DNA of 64,000 nt from Poecilobothrus nobilitatus (GCA_947095535.1 OX352774.1:37340496-37404495); one strand, 5' to 3'; positions 47,450 through 59,476 are shown, numbered from the stretch's first letter. Notes: generated by a model not told the origin, from the letters alone. Numbers and translations are program-made.

Positions 47450-48390
47450 CAACTTTTTGAACAATATCATTATGAGCGATAAAGCACATTTTTATTTAAA
47501 TAGATATGTCAATAAACAGAACTGCCGGGGAACAGAGAATCCGAGAGCAGTGCATCAGCGACAATTACATCCTCTCAGATGCACTTTTTCGAGTGGAATT
47601 ATGGCTGATAAAGTTATCGATCCATATTTTTTTCGAAAATGAAATTAAGCATCCAGAAACCGTCTCTGGGACGGTATACCGGACCATGTTGGAAAATTTT
47701 TTACGTCCGGTAGTTCTCAATAATCATGACATATGATTCCAGCTCAAACCGCGAGAGAGATAATGGCCATTCTGCGAGAACTTTTCGATGACCGAATAAT
47801 TTCAAAAAAAGCTGATTTCGCGTGGACACCTGGTTCCCCAGACTTGAGTATGTAAAGTGTGAAATTGCTTTTATATTAAAATTGTTGTTGCAATTTCGAA
47901 TTTCTAACCTCTGATGGGATTATTTACCAAGCCGTACCATACTTATTATATACCGTTAGAAAGGGTGTGAAGAGACCTTTCCAACAGTATAAAAATAATA
48001 TAGGGTATCTTTGAAAATTTATAAAGTATAGTGGTTTCTAGAAAGTAGCACTGATTAAAATGAAACAAGATATTTATTAAAGAAATTGTAAAAAATTGGT
48101 TCCTGTATACTATGGTAGACGAAATTATAACGGTTTAAATAAAATACTGCAAAATGTTAGGAAAATTTCAAAATAACCAATTTGACCTTTAAATGACCTT
48201 TACGCCAAACGTCATGGACTATGAAATATAGGTGATGTCACTAGGTACTGTTATATAATTTCAAGGCAATCGGACAATGTACCTAAAGTAAAGTATACCC
48301 GAATATTGGCACAGAAATTGGAAAATTGAAGCCATTAACTGCCAACAGGAAAATGGAAGCCATTTAGAGGATGTTATTTTTCACACTTAG
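47450..48390 (+). pseudogene. Mariner-like transposase pseudogene, interrupted
   Basis: N-terminal to middle part: an MSDKAHFYLNRYVNKQNCRG block, NPRAVHQRQLHPLRCTFSSG, IMADKVIDPYFFRK, HPETVSGTVYRTMLENFLRP, then WTPGSPDLS, where the third catalytic-aspartate motif begins. C-terminal part: YWHRNWKIEAINCQQENGSH and LEDVIFHT before a stop at about 48390, the usual end of this transposase group. The aspartate-bearing FQQDG region is lost or scrambled, and at least two frameshifts separate the blocks. It is the same protein group as the 3.4-kb element, although the terminal repeats of the two differ. Confidence 0.8.
47850..48295. repeat. Unrelated segment replacing the transposase catalytic end
   Basis: Between WTPGSPDLS and the NWK...IFHT tail, about 445 bases do not translate to transposase in any frame. 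The family would need only about 240 bases there. The segment includes ccgttagaaagggtgtgaag, agacctttccaacagtataa and aatcggacaatgtacctaaa. Its ends (gagtatgtaaag / other-strand cgggtatacttta) are only weakly inverted. Likely a nested insertion with deletion of the target, or a recombination product. Confidence 0.5.
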
Positions 48391-49419
48391 CTTAAAAAAA
48401 TTCAGTAAATTAATATTTTCATTTAAATAAAAAATAAAATAAAAAAATTATAAGCACTTCAATTCAGTCAGTCCAAGTTCACCCACCCTGTATAAACAAA
48501 AAATGGGACAGGTTCGATATAATTATTATTATATACCTATACCTATATATATATCAGAATAATAAACATTAGACAAACCTCATAATATTGGTATATATGT
48601 TAAATTAGGTGGAGTTATTCTTCATCTTTAATCTATTTCTGATCGAGAAGCTTTTTTGACGTACATTATATCGATTAGAAAAGTTGCAATACATTTAATA
48701 AATCCATTTGGAGAGTTCAAAACGTTTTTGTTCCCTTAGAAAATGGAAGACAAACTTTAATTTTTTTTTCAAAACGTTTTCTTTTAATAATTTTTAAACA
48801 AAATTGTCATGTTTACTGTTATAATAATCAAAAAATTTCGTACATAGATTATTTTACACATTTACATACTTATGTGCATTTATTTTATTTTGACATTTAT
48901 ATAACATTTTGCCTAATAAAAAAAAAATCTGTTTGGTGAAATCTTATGAAAATTTTTAATTTGGTACAAAAAGGATCAAGAAGGAATTTCGAAAATAAAA
49001 TTAATAAAATAAATTACAATTAATTAAAAAAGATAAATATATGGAGCATTTGTTAAAAATGAAATTTGAAGATATTTATTTTTATGATATAAACATATTT
49101 TAGAAGGACGAAAACGATCTGATTAAATTGTTATTAAAAAACTATGCAATTTGCTGATGAGAGGCACTGTGAATGTATTTAAATATATTATATACTATTA
49201 AAATTTAAAATATTTAAAGAAGTTTTATTAATTAAATACAAAAAATGAAACATATCAAACATATAATTTTAAATTTTCTATATATTTTATTTTGTGTTAG
49301 TTATTTACAAAATAACTTATGTATTTTCAAATTTTTAAAAACCAAAGGGCATCATTTAAAAAATTCTTAACTATAAGGGCTTTAATTAAACAATTGGATC
49401 AAATTTAAAACAAATTTCG

Positions 49420-50365
49420 CAATTAGATTTTAAAATTTACCACTTCCTTCAATTTTAAGCGAACCCTACATAATTAAGAAAAACCATATTAACACATGTA
49501 AAATGATTAAGGGGGCCTCGGTGGTCAAGTGGTTAAACATGCAGCTTATTAATCGAGGGTGTGCGAGTTTCCATCCTGCACAGGTAGCGAATTTTAGTAA
49601 TTGAAAACAAATCCCCCTTGCTACCAAATATAGTGTTAATAAAAAATACATAATATAAACCAAATAAATAATATTAGTGTATAATTTAATAATAATATTC
49701 GACCTGTAATGGCCTTAGTAGCCGATGGTTTTGTAATATTGCAATATTCTATGTGATTTGTAATATTAATATAAATAAATAAATAAATAAAAATAAAAGT
49801 TGAAGCTTTAATTTTAAAAAATTATGTACAGGTGCCTAAATTACAGGTATTTAAAAATAGCTAAATTTCAATTTTTAAGCCCTAATAATCCTTAAACATA
49901 GGATGGTACAAAAAAAATTAACTTATACTAATTTTAACAGTTCTTTCTTCCCTCAAAATTTTAAGGTTCTAACTAAAAGCGTGCCGGAGTTATGAAAGAA
50001 GAAAAATTTTGTAAAATTTGCTCATATAATTTACCGTTAAATACTATAAATTTTAAAAAAAATATATATATCATTTTGATGTTGATTTATAAAGGTAAAG
50101 AAAAATCCTGTCCTATGGCGTTTCTAGATTGAAAAAATGTTAAGCAGAACTTCAGAAATACACAGTTAAAAAATACGGTTTTTTGAAAGTTTGAGGGAGT
50201 GTAACTCCGTAATAGGTAAGGCTAGTTCCACAACATTAATTTTTTTATGAGATTTATCCTTGGTTAAAATTCATTGTCCCAATTTTAACAAGCGGACGGA
50301 CGGACAGACGGACACAGTGAATCTAATAGGTAACCTATTTTAAAAAATTTTTTAAAATGTACTTA
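49420..50365 (+). mobile_element. Family R, copy R4, interrupted by a SINE
   Basis: Recognisable blocks: gcgaaccctacataattaag, aaaaaccatattaacacatg, then a SINE at 49511-49795, then agctttaattttaaaaaatt, acaggtgcctaaattacagg, aaagcgtgccggagttatga, gtgtaactccgtaataggta and the signature gacggacggacagacggaca. The left terminal region is eroded. With the SINE removed, the order equals that of R3 and R5. Confidence 0.7.
49511..49795 (+). repeat. tRNA-derived SINE with (TAAA)n tail, nested in family R copy R4
   Basis: The head GGCCTCGGTGGTCAAGTGGT holds a box-A match, and gtgcgagtttccatcctgca is an eroded box B. It shares the GCCTCGGTGG start and the aatcccccttgctacc block with the main SINE but has a different 3' body (ggccttagtagccgatgg), ending in taaataaataaataaataaa. 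It belongs to a sister family with another tail. It sits exactly where R3 and R5 have continuous sequence, so the insertion is certain; the target duplication is imperfect (aaaatgatta / aaaagttga). Confidence 0.8.
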
Positions 50366-51364
50366 AAATAACAGAACTTTTTAATTTAGAATTTTCACAT
50401 TTTTTTGTCGTTTGATTTCTGAATATATTCCCAAAAATATATTCACGATATTTTGAAAAATCACTTCTCAAGTAAATCAAAAATTAAAAAGGATGATTCT
50501 ATTAATTATGATTACAATAATTAAATCAATTATTCTACTAATTTATTAATATCTAAAAAATTTATTTTAAACTTAAAAAATTCAAATTTGCCTTAAATTT
50601 CAAAAAAAAAAAAAACGAACGAAAGTTAAAAATTATATAGGAAATGAAACTAGATATTTTTTTTTTTTTGTAAATTGATTTTATCAAATGGCCATTCTAT
50701 TTTAGAGGTCATTATAAAATTTAATTATATTTTACTTGTTTAAAATTTTACACAAGATTAGTTATGCATTCTTTTTTTTTTTTTTTTAATTTAAATTTGA
50801 TTTAAAAATAAATAATTACTTAAATTATAATTAAATAATATTTAAATCAAATTTATTATTTTATTTTTTATTGAAATTAGTTAATGATAATTAACTAGCA
50901 GAATACGTATAAGTTCACATCTTATTTTTTTGTTTTTGTTTCTAGCATCTGCAGCTCTTACTGTAGAATAGTATAGTAAACCTTATTGGTATAAGATCAT
51001 TATTTTATCATTTATTGGTATCCGATAATGAGTTCGATATAAAATAAATATATCAAATATTTCATGATCATTTATGATCGCAATTTTAATTGAAAGTCAC
51101 AAACAAGCATATCGTTAGTGATCATGAAAGTTAATTTTAAACATAAAAATCTGTTTAATAACTGTTTTAATTCATATATGTGTTTGTTATTCTAAAACAA
51201 TTTAAAACATTTCAAACCGTTTTAAAAAGTTTTAGTTTTTACTGTTTGTTAATAAACAATTTAAAACGTTTTATGATTTTGTCTGTCAAAAACTGTTCTG
51301 GAATTTATTTTTTTTAGTTTAGTTTAATTTAAATTTATTATTGAAAAAAAAAAAATTTACAAAT
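50366..51364. other. Non-genic stretch
   Basis: A+T-rich. tttcatgatca at about 51059 is mirrored by tgatcatgaaa at 51119, and related tttaaaacnttt words repeat from 51196 to 51275. No gene was recognised. Confidence 0.4.
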
Positions 51365-51835
51365 AAATATCGAGCCTTTTTCCTTTCTGATATCGGCCCG
51401 TTTGATACTTCAAGGTTTCGAATGTTATTCAATATATGTATAATGTTAACACATTCTTAAATTATGTGTGGATCGTGAGCTGTTTATTGCAGTACTTGCA
51501 ATTTGATGAAACTGATTTCTCAAAGATGTGATTTTGTGTGGCTAGAGATCTAATCTTATTCTTATACTATTTCAATGTGACGGCTTTTGATCTTGGTATT
51601 TTGTTTTATTATTTTATATTCCTCCTAATTACATAATATGTGTCTTTTATGATCAGGTTTGTTTAATCCCAATCAGTTTGTTTCCTCATGATATTACATG
51701 AGCTTAAGCAATTTTTAACATATCCAAAAGTTTTAAGTATATCCAGTATGTTTGTACGTCTGCCAGCTCATTGCCTTGTATTTCGGCGTAACCGGGAACC
51801 CACATATAATTTTTATTCTACCATTTTCTATTTTT
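51365..51835 (-). pseudogene. LINE RNase H domain and C-terminal remnant
   Basis: Minus-strand translation gives NYMWVPGYAEIQGNELADVQ, matching the WVPGH..I.GNE.AD signature of the RNase H domain carried by Jockey/I-type non-LTR retrotransposons. The glutamate and aspartate of GNELAD are at the usual places; the histidine of VPGH is tyrosine. Further along, CKYCN and a HII*EC stretch (different frames) fit the cysteine-histidine motif after the RNase H. Stops and frameshifts are common. The rest of the element is missing. The 96-codon plus-strand frame here is antisense. Confidence 0.75.
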
Positions 51836-53739
51836 CAGGTATGTTTCTCAGATTTTCCATCGCTGAAGAATATGATATAAAAATTCTGAAAAATTCAATT
51901 ATAAAAAAGAAAATAATTATTTTAATCAACTTTAATCAATTATTACTATTTGAAAGTATCAGTAGTCAAAGTATCTGATCGATTAATACAATAAAATCTG
52001 ATTAGTTAATATTGATTTGTCTATTAGAAGTATTTTTCAAAATGTTAAAAATAATTATACAATAATAATTAAAAAAAGCTAAAATGTGAATTTATTGTAC
52101 CTTTGTAAAATTTCTATTTAAATCACAATAACGACTTCTTTACAGCTTCAAATTATAACGATAAATTGCGAAAGGAAAGTTTCTTAAGAACCGTTGTTGA
52201 TACATTTAAAACGTTAAAATAGTATAAAATATTGAGTATATGTATGTATATACCGTAATGCAAATTGTATAAAAATATATTAAATGTTAGTTAGAAGTTA
52301 GAAGAGCACTTTATTTATATATAGCAAATTTTGTATAAATTAGGGGAGTTTTGACACAAAATTAATTGGGGATTATTAAAAAAATCATTTTTTTTTCTAA
52401 ACCTAAACCTTACTAAAACCATTGTTTGTTTTTCATTTTTTAGATACCGAGATTTAAATTATAATGTTTAAATATATTTTTTCAAGCTCTTTTAAGTAAA
52501 TGCATATAGTAAACTAAAGAAATAGTATATATATCTATCTATATATTTTAATCTCTTTTAATCTCTAAAATATTTTAATCTCTTGTTATTTAATTAAGAT
52601 AAAAATAAGGTCATTTCTTATCTGTAAAGAGCAAAAAAAAAAACCAAAAGAGCAAAAAAAAAACATAAGGAATACCCTCTTTAATAAACCAAATATTAAA
52701 TACTTAAATCAATCATTAAAATTCATTAAAAATTATTTTCGCAATCTGATACAATATGATCATACATATGTATATAATGTTGTGCAAATTTTTTTTTTTT
52801 AAAGGTACATATCTAATATGTATGTACATATGTATATATGTATGTACTTATTATATATATGTAATGCGGAAACTTTTAACAATAACCATACTTTTTTATA
52901 TGTCTTTATTTTTTGTTGAAGTCATTATTTTTTACCACAATTTTTCTTTATTTTGGGTCCATCATTATCTTGTGCAGTCTGGATACAATAATAATATTAA
53001 ATACTAGAAAAAAAAAAAAAACTCAATAAAAATAATTTAAAATCACCTTTCATTGTTTAATGTTTTCTTTTCAATTTTTTTTGTTTTTTTTTTGCCATTT
53101 TTTTTCAATATTTTGGTAAAAATTTTTGCCAAAAAAAAATTCACTTTCTGCGTTTAGTAATCATTATAACTACAAAAGCCAAAAAACAAAATAAAAAAAC
53201 TAAATTGATAATTCAAGTCAATCGATTGATTTTTTTAAATTTGTACAGTTTTTAAAAAAAAAAAAAAACCCAGTAAGTCTCGTCTCATAGTCCAAAACAC
53301 AAAAAAAAAAAAAACTTTATGTAATCCCTCGCAAAAAAAAAACACAACATAAGAAACAAAAACAAGAAAAAAAAAAATTAAAAAATAGTTATCAAGAAAA
53401 AAAAAAAACAAAAAAAGGTCATCATTATGACACAACTATCTTAAGATTGACCTACAAAAACTGTAGCTATTTTTTATTATATATATGTACTTATATATAC
53501 ATATATATTTTTATTTATTTTATTTTTTCAAAAAAATGTCTGCTATTAAAAAAAAAAAAAGAGTCTGCAACTAGATGGACTTCAATGAAAAACTAAAAAA
53601 AAAAAAAAACTAAAATATATATATAAGTAAATAAAGTGATGGTATTTTTGCTGATCCAAAACGGTTAAAATTTAATAGATACGTAAAAAAAAAAAACACA
53701 CAGATATCATATTATGATAAATATAAAAATATATGTATA
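51836..53739. other. Non-genic stretch
   Basis: Homopolymers and TATACATATGTATA-type tracts. The open frames at 52756-53007 and 53235-53435 are compositional. No element was recognised. Confidence 0.45.
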
Positions 53740-54279
53740 TAGAGTGACCATTTTATGTGTGATTTAATTTTAAATTTTTTATTAAACATAATACTGTTCG
53801 AATTATTTTTTTGGCATGTCTGAGTCGTTACCTGAAAATGTATAATGTGAAAATAACTCATAATAAAATTTAAGGCTTGACTAAATTTAAGGTTAGTGTT
53901 AGTTCTTTTGAGAAATTGAGAGTTTTCATTCATTTCAAAATTATTTTCTAGTTTTTTTTTTTGCAATTTGTTATTTTCATATATTTTAAAAAATAGAAAC
54001 GTTACTTTAACTAGTATATCTATGATGATTTGAACTGAAAGTTTATATTTAAATTTTATTAAATTATAAATATAAAGATAAGTATGTATACTTAATTATG
54101 ATAAAATAGTTAATTAAAAAGTATCTAAAGAAATATATATATATATGTATATGACTTATTGACATATTATATGTATCTCCATCAGGAAATGCGTTAAAAT
54201 CAAAGAAAAACTAATTTATTTGGTAATTAATTTTATTTTTAACATATTTTAATTTTAATGTAAAGATCTGGCCACCCTA
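53740..54279. mobile_element. Possible MITE with mariner-type ends
   Basis: The left end is tagagtgaccattttatg; the right end, on the other strand, is tagggtggccagatcttt. Looser A/T similarity then follows for about 25 bases. No coding frame. The terminal match is moderate, so this is tentative. Confidence 0.4.
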
Positions 54280-55164
54280 ATATGTATAGCTCTTCTTTTT
54301 ATTCAATATAAGATGTTACCATTTCATATTTTATTATTATTCTATTCCATTATTATCTATGTATTTTTTTTTTTTAACTTTTATCAATAGGCTTTTAAAA
54401 AAAAAAAAATTTCTGTATGTAATCTAATAGATAGATACTCGTATAATAATAAGTCAGCTGATGATCAACCAAATATAATACACAAAAACAACAAAAACAA
54501 TACATATACTCATAGTTAAAAATCGAAAAGAAAAACAGAAAAAAAAAAAACAAAAGAAAAATAATCAAGCTTCATAAGATTTGCACTTCAAAAATTTAAA
54601 TTTTTATTATTTAAAATATAGTAGTAACCATTTTAGTTAATGAAGCATCAATAAAATATAACAGACATGGTAAAATTATTATAATTATTATAAACATGTA
54701 TTTTAATTTGTTCTTTATAAAAGTTTTTATATAGTACTCGTATATTATATATTGCATGAAATAATGCATCCAATGGAATTTTTTTTTTTAAATAAATAAA
54801 TAATAATTTTACGATTTTAAAGATTCAGAAATCATTTTATTGTATTCTGTAGAAGATCACTATATAAATATTTATTCTATATTTTCCAATTTAATTCTAT
54901 TCCTTAAAGTCATCCCAATTATAAAAATTGAATAGCCTTTTAAGTTTAAGTGAATGTTTTTATTTTTTTCTTACAGCGGTACATATTTGTAGAGAAATTC
55001 TTCAGCTTCTTATAATAATTTAAATGAGTGATGAATATAAATATATGAAATATAAATATTATTATACCCATTGTATCCATCGTATAAAAGAACAATATCT
55101 TAGCCATACGTAGGTATGTAGTTTCTCGTTATTATTTAGTAAATTTAAAATTTACTTTCTTTTA
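54280..55164. other. Non-genic stretch
   Basis: A and T runs (for example 54367-54376 and 54398-54409). No element or exon was recognised. Confidence 0.45.
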
Positions 55165-56035
55165 ATTAGCCCCCCTTTGTATAAAGCGAAATAAGGAAGC
55201 AGATCAATTTGAAAAAGAAGGAGCTACAACTCCCTTTACAGGTCGCAAAACTTCTTGTGGTATAGGCAACCTTAAAATAAAAGGAGCACTGAATTAAAAA
55301 GGAAAACTGTAGGAGCAGCCTATGGAATGAAAAATCTAGGCTCAGACAATCTGAGAGGCTTCTGGGGCACTATAACTGGAAAAGATATGATTGTTGGGTA
55401 CAATAAAATAAGATTACTCCGCTTCTTATTTATACATATTTTATTTCTTCGGACAATGTTGAGTTCTTATAAAAAACTTAAATTAATATTAAATATAAAT
55501 AATAAAATAATTATTAATAATTATTAATAAATAAAATAATTATTAATTAAATTATTATTAAAATAATTATTAAATAATAAAATTAATATTAAATATTTAT
55601 TATAACCTAGCTTAAACTACTTTATTATATAAGTATAACAAAACATCTCTCATATCAATTGATATGAGAGAACGCTTTTGAAAAAATACTGTAACATATT
55701 ATGTAACATATTCATGATGCATATCACGACATGCATTATTAAAGTAGGAAGGTTATAATGGATAAAATCATAAGATTCAGCAAAAACTAAGAATTTTAAC
55801 GCGATTTCTGTCGGGACCCATATATGGCTTTGCCTAAGATGAACTGCCAGCAATAAACCCTAAAACAAATCTTTACGTTTATAGAGGCAATGGGAGTAAC
55901 TGAAGTATTATAAGTAGAGACCAAATCCACAACACATAGTAACAGGGGCAGCACAATAGATCTACATTAAAAGATTGCAGTGTCTATACCTCTTCATACC
56001 TCTTAAATAACAATCTTATTTAATCTAGTCCCGTC
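55165..56035 (+). pseudogene. LINE RNase H remnant plus probable 3' end
   Basis: Plus-strand translation from about 55188 gives NKEADQFEKEGATTPFTGRK followed by TSCGIGNLKIKGALN. This matches the end of the RNase H domain and linker of Jockey/R1-type LINE proteins (GNE.AD.LA..G...PF.GPEP..GI). The conserved PFTG and CGI blocks are intact while the downstream part is full of stops. An A+T-rich gap (about 55480-55730) follows. The phrase cagcacaatagatctacatt with aaagattgcagtgtc (55952-55982) resembles LINE 3' ends. The linkage of both parts into one element is inferred. Confidence 0.6.
55646..55671. repeat. Perfect 26-bp palindrome
   Basis: TCTCTCATATCAA is followed at once by its exact reverse complement, with no loop. 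It lies within the LINE remnant interval and could be the joint of a small inverted-repeat insertion. Confidence 0.85.
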
Positions 56036-57469
56036 TTTGACATAACATACTACTTTACGTATATAAGGTCAATCACGTGGTAAAACTCAGTAAAAATTTT
56101 ATTAACTCACTCGAGTTTATTCACTTTCATTTTTTCTAGAGATTTGTTTAGTCTAATAAGATTATTAACGTCAGGTTATTAAGTTTCGGCAGTCGAATAG
56201 ATTTTAGTTGACTATACTAAAAAACAAGATAAGTTTCTCAATAAATGTGAACTTGCTGTAATAGTAGAGTGATGTCCAGATGACCGTCATTAAACCGATA
56301 AAAGATATTATATATAAACCAAAAACCTTCATTCAATACATTGGAAGATAATCTAAAAAGGTATGTTTTTTTTAATGAAAAAACCTGTTAAATGACTTGG
56401 CCACGTTTTTTATTTTTTTTTTTAATTCAAGTTTTATGTATATTGTAAATATTAATTATGCTTAAAATGCATAAGACACAAAAATAAAAAATTCAAATTA
56501 AATTTTTATTTTTTTTTTGCTATTGTATTGTTGTTGTAATATTTAATGAAAATTGCCAAATTTTAGACTCTTCATATTTAAATAATCTTCGCTGAATATA
56601 TTGAAAATCAAACAAAATACCTAGTTAAAGGTTAGTAGATTTCTTTTCTTTTTTTTTAATTATTTTTTTTTTTTTTTGTATAAATATTTTCAAGGTTGCT
56701 CATTAATCAATGAATTGTATGTTAAAATTAAACATAACAAATCTTAAAAAAAAAAAAAAAACAACAACAAAATAAAATAAAATACAGGTGCTTAAACTGA
56801 ATAGAAGTGGTACTTTAATTAAATGTTAAGGGTCAATATTATCACGGTTTTAATTATATAAGCGAGTTTGTACGTTAAAAAAAAAAAAAAAATCCACCAT
56901 TTTTTTTTTTTTTCATCCATAAGATTAACGGGTTTATTTAAAATAAATGTTATCGAGATATTTTAAAACTGTTACCAAATCATTATAGTCTTACTTTTTT
57001 CCTAATGGAAAAAAAAAATTTAAAATAATTATCAAATTAACCAGACCTAGAGCAATCGTATCAATAATTTTTTTTTTTTTTTTTTTAATTTTTATTAGTT
57101 AAAAAAATGGTAAAGGAAAATTTATATATTTATAAAATAAAAATTACTTTTTAAATTTACTCTTCTTGGAAATGTTCTAATAAGTGATTTTTTTTTTTTA
57201 GATCTAATAAATCATAAGAACGTTAAAGGTCACATGTTTATTCTTTTGAAATTTCAGTCATTTGTAATTTTTTAAAAATAATTTATTTTATAACACCAAT
57301 ATATAATCTGTCTTATATAGACATAATTAATTAGTTTAGTAATTAGTTTAAAAATTTTTAAATGTAAAGGAAAAAGCCAGTGATTAAACCTTACATTTTT
57401 TTTATTTTGAATAAAATAAAATGTTTAAATTAAAAGTCTAAACAACAAAACAAGTTAGTGTAGCTCTTT
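56036..57469. other. Non-genic low-complexity stretch
   Basis: T and A runs throughout (56660-56676, 56748-56762, 56878-56915, 57067-57086). No open frame or element was recognised. Confidence 0.45.
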
Positions 57470-57965
57470 AAAATATTCGGCTCTTCCGAGTAGTGGTTAA
57501 AAGTTTTGACAATAAGGGTAATTTCTGATGGTCATATCTTACGTGTCAGCTGAAGCTAAAATTATTAATTTCTTCTGTTAAAGTCTAGATTTTGGGATCG
57601 CTCGAGAGTGTAGTATATCTCGTTAGTAACATAGTATGAAGCATGTGTCATTGAATACAGGGCTTTTGATTTGGTAAAGACAAGCTTTTGCAAAGTAATA
57701 CGACGATCTAAATAAATCGCCAGAGACTCAGTTTTGCAGCAGCTTAAGAAAGAAGTTGATTGTTAAGATATGCAGTTATTACAGGAAGACATGCGTTCTT
57801 CTAAGTGTGAATGTTACTTGTACTGATATTCATTCTCGTTCTCTTGAATTCTTCATTTTTGTTTAGCCGCAACTGGATTTTATTTAAATGCACTTGAAGA
57901 TGCTTTGAAGCGGGGTTATAATAATTGTAAACTACTAACCCCGCTTTCTGATCGAGAAATTTGTT
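57470..57965 (-). pseudogene. Jockey-type LINE reverse transcriptase remnant
   Basis: Minus-strand blocks in order: NPASKHLQVHLNKIQLRLNK, then SNIHT*KNACLPVITAYLNN, then AIYLDRRITLQKLVFTKSKA with LYS, then LERSQNLDFN and QLTRKI*PSEITLIVKTFN. They fit the end of the palm and the thumb of Jockey-clade reverse transcriptases (LQ.HLn...W, a YLGV.LDRRLTW..H...K block, then a QLWG..S.S.I...Q.F block). The FADD active-site region lies just beyond the recognisable part. Stops and at least two frameshifts are present. It opposes the 55.2-kb remnant in orientation. Confidence 0.75.
57908..57946. repeat. GC-rich 11-bp stem hairpin inside the LINE remnant
   Basis: AAGCGGGGTTA and TAACCCCGCTT pair perfectly around a 17-base A/T loop, near the coding block NPASKHLQVHLN. 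It may be a small inverted duplication. Confidence 0.75.
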
Positions 57966-58749
57966 GCTAATCATGTTTTTTCAGTTTTTTTTTTAAATAA
58001 TTATTAAAAATCCTTCCGGGATAAAATTGGGATAAAATGACCAAAAATATACAATAAATGTAAAAACTTAAACTAATTTATAAAAATATTTTTTGTTCTT
58101 ATTTAAAAGAAAAATTTTATTTATTTTTTATTACAGATTCAGAAAAAATCTATTCGTTATACTCTTTATTGTCTTTTAAGATTAGCTATTTTCTAAATAA
58201 TATTTCTTTTTTAAATAGATTAACTTCTAATTTTTATAAACTCCACAGCACCAAAATTTCTTCAATTAAAATACTAATTTAAAACATAATTTATTTGTAC
58301 TATTTATGAATATTTATATATTATTTTTTTTCTTAAGAGAGGTGGAAAACTTTCAAAGACATCAAAGACATTAGAATACCCCTTGGTAGTATTAGATTCT
58401 TACTGTCTAAACCCACCTCCGTCTTTAGGCAATATAATGGGATGACAATTCTAACCCAGGATACTGGCTAGGTATAGAGATAAGAGAGGGTATAGGACAA
58501 GGATCTGGAAATAGTTATTATTATAACTATTTGCTACAGAGTCTCTAAAGCCCATCAGTGAATTACAACATGCAGTACTATATAGCACTTTCCTGAGGTA
58601 AAGGCACTATCACTGTTATTCTTGTTATGATTTTATTATAATTATTAAATAATTATATACATATTAATTATATACATATACATATTAATTATATACATAT
58701 ACATATTAATAATTATTAAATTATTAATATGTAATAATAATTTTTTTTA
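57966..58749. other. Non-genic stretch with an unidentified GC-richer block
   Basis: 58335-58625 is more complex than its flanks. It holds gagaggtggaaaactttc with aaagacatcaa (compare 13602-13630), aacccacctccgtctttagg, and ggtatagagataagagaggg. No frame stays open and no known domain was recognised, so it may be a repeat or retroelement fragment. 58640-58720 repeats the word atatacatattaatt several times. Confidence 0.4.
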
Positions 58750-58832
58750 TATGATCTGATTGGGGTTTACAACCCAAGACCCTTCGATTGAAAGACTGAC
58801 GACTTAACCACTACGTCATTAGTCAGATATAT
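58750..58832 (-). repeat. tRNA-like SINE head remnant, second family (copy 2)
   Basis: On the minus strand TGACGTAGTGGTTAAGTCG is a good box A and GGGTTGTAAACCCC lies in the box-B position. It ends in caatcagatcatat. It pairs with the fragment at 683-768. With no tail or flanking duplication it could also be a tRNA pseudogene. Confidence 0.5.
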
Positions 58833-59476
58833 TACCTTCAATAATATTTTCCTCATTAATATATTCATTAATATATACAGCAATTAAAAAATTTATCTTC
58901 TGAATAAATAAATAAAACAAAAATAAAGATCAATCATGAAATAATAATTGACCATCAAATTAATAATCTTTTAAAATTTCAAGTTTCTAATTGAAAATTC
59001 TACCATCTTGTTCTCAAAGTTCAATCAATAAACATGACTAAAATAAAAAAAAAATTTGCGTAAAAAACCTTCGATTGATGATTTTAGAAGGTAAATGCGT
59101 ATATTGTTTTTTTTTGGTTTTTGTTTCTTTAAGATATACATTGAAAAATTTTCGTTTATAATATGCACATATTCAAGAACAACAAGCTGCGTTTAATGAA
59201 ATTAACAAAAATAAAAAAAAAAATAAGCAAAGAAAAAAAATTAATTATACTTTAACAACTTTTGAAAAAATAAAGAAATATATTTAAATTTGGTACGCAC
59301 TATTTTATGTTTTTTTTTTTCTTTTGTTTTTCGAAGGTTAAGGTTTTTTTTTTTTTATTATAATTTTTTACAATCAAAACTTAAAGAAAAATAATTTACT
59401 AATAAAATGTTTGTTGCCGACTAAGAATAAATTAGTCAAATTTTGTTTATCGTTAAAAGTATAAAAAAAATTTTAA
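58833..59476. other. Non-genic stretch upstream of the 59.5-kb open frame
   Basis: A+T-rich with T runs at 59312-59320 and 59343-59358. No promoter can be defined with confidence. No exon was recognised. Confidence 0.4.

Larger units (their letters stand above)
47280..48490 (+). mobile_element. Tc1/mariner-superfamily element with ~50-bp terminal repeats
   Basis: The left end cagggtggaccaacttgaat and the right end (other strand) cagggtgggtgaacttggac continue as tgactgatttgaaatgct / tgactgaattgaagtgct and ttataatttttt, about 50 bases in all with eight or so mismatches. TA flanks both sides (47278-47279 and 48491-48492). The length is 1,211 bp. The interior keeps parts of a transposase pseudogene interrupted by unrelated DNA (separate entries). 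The ends look fit to be moved by a related transposase. Confidence 0.88.

Noticed and set aside
47313..47736. Two overlapping plus-strand frames as independent genes
   Set aside because: Together they are frameshifted pieces of the 47.3-kb mariner-like transposase.
49466..49663. 65-codon minus-strand open frame
   Set aside because: Lies across the 49.5-kb SINE and the family R copy; no independent support.
51688..51978. 96-codon plus-strand frame
   Set aside because: The coding signal is on the opposite strand (LINE RNase H WVPGY...GNELAD); the plus frame is antisense.
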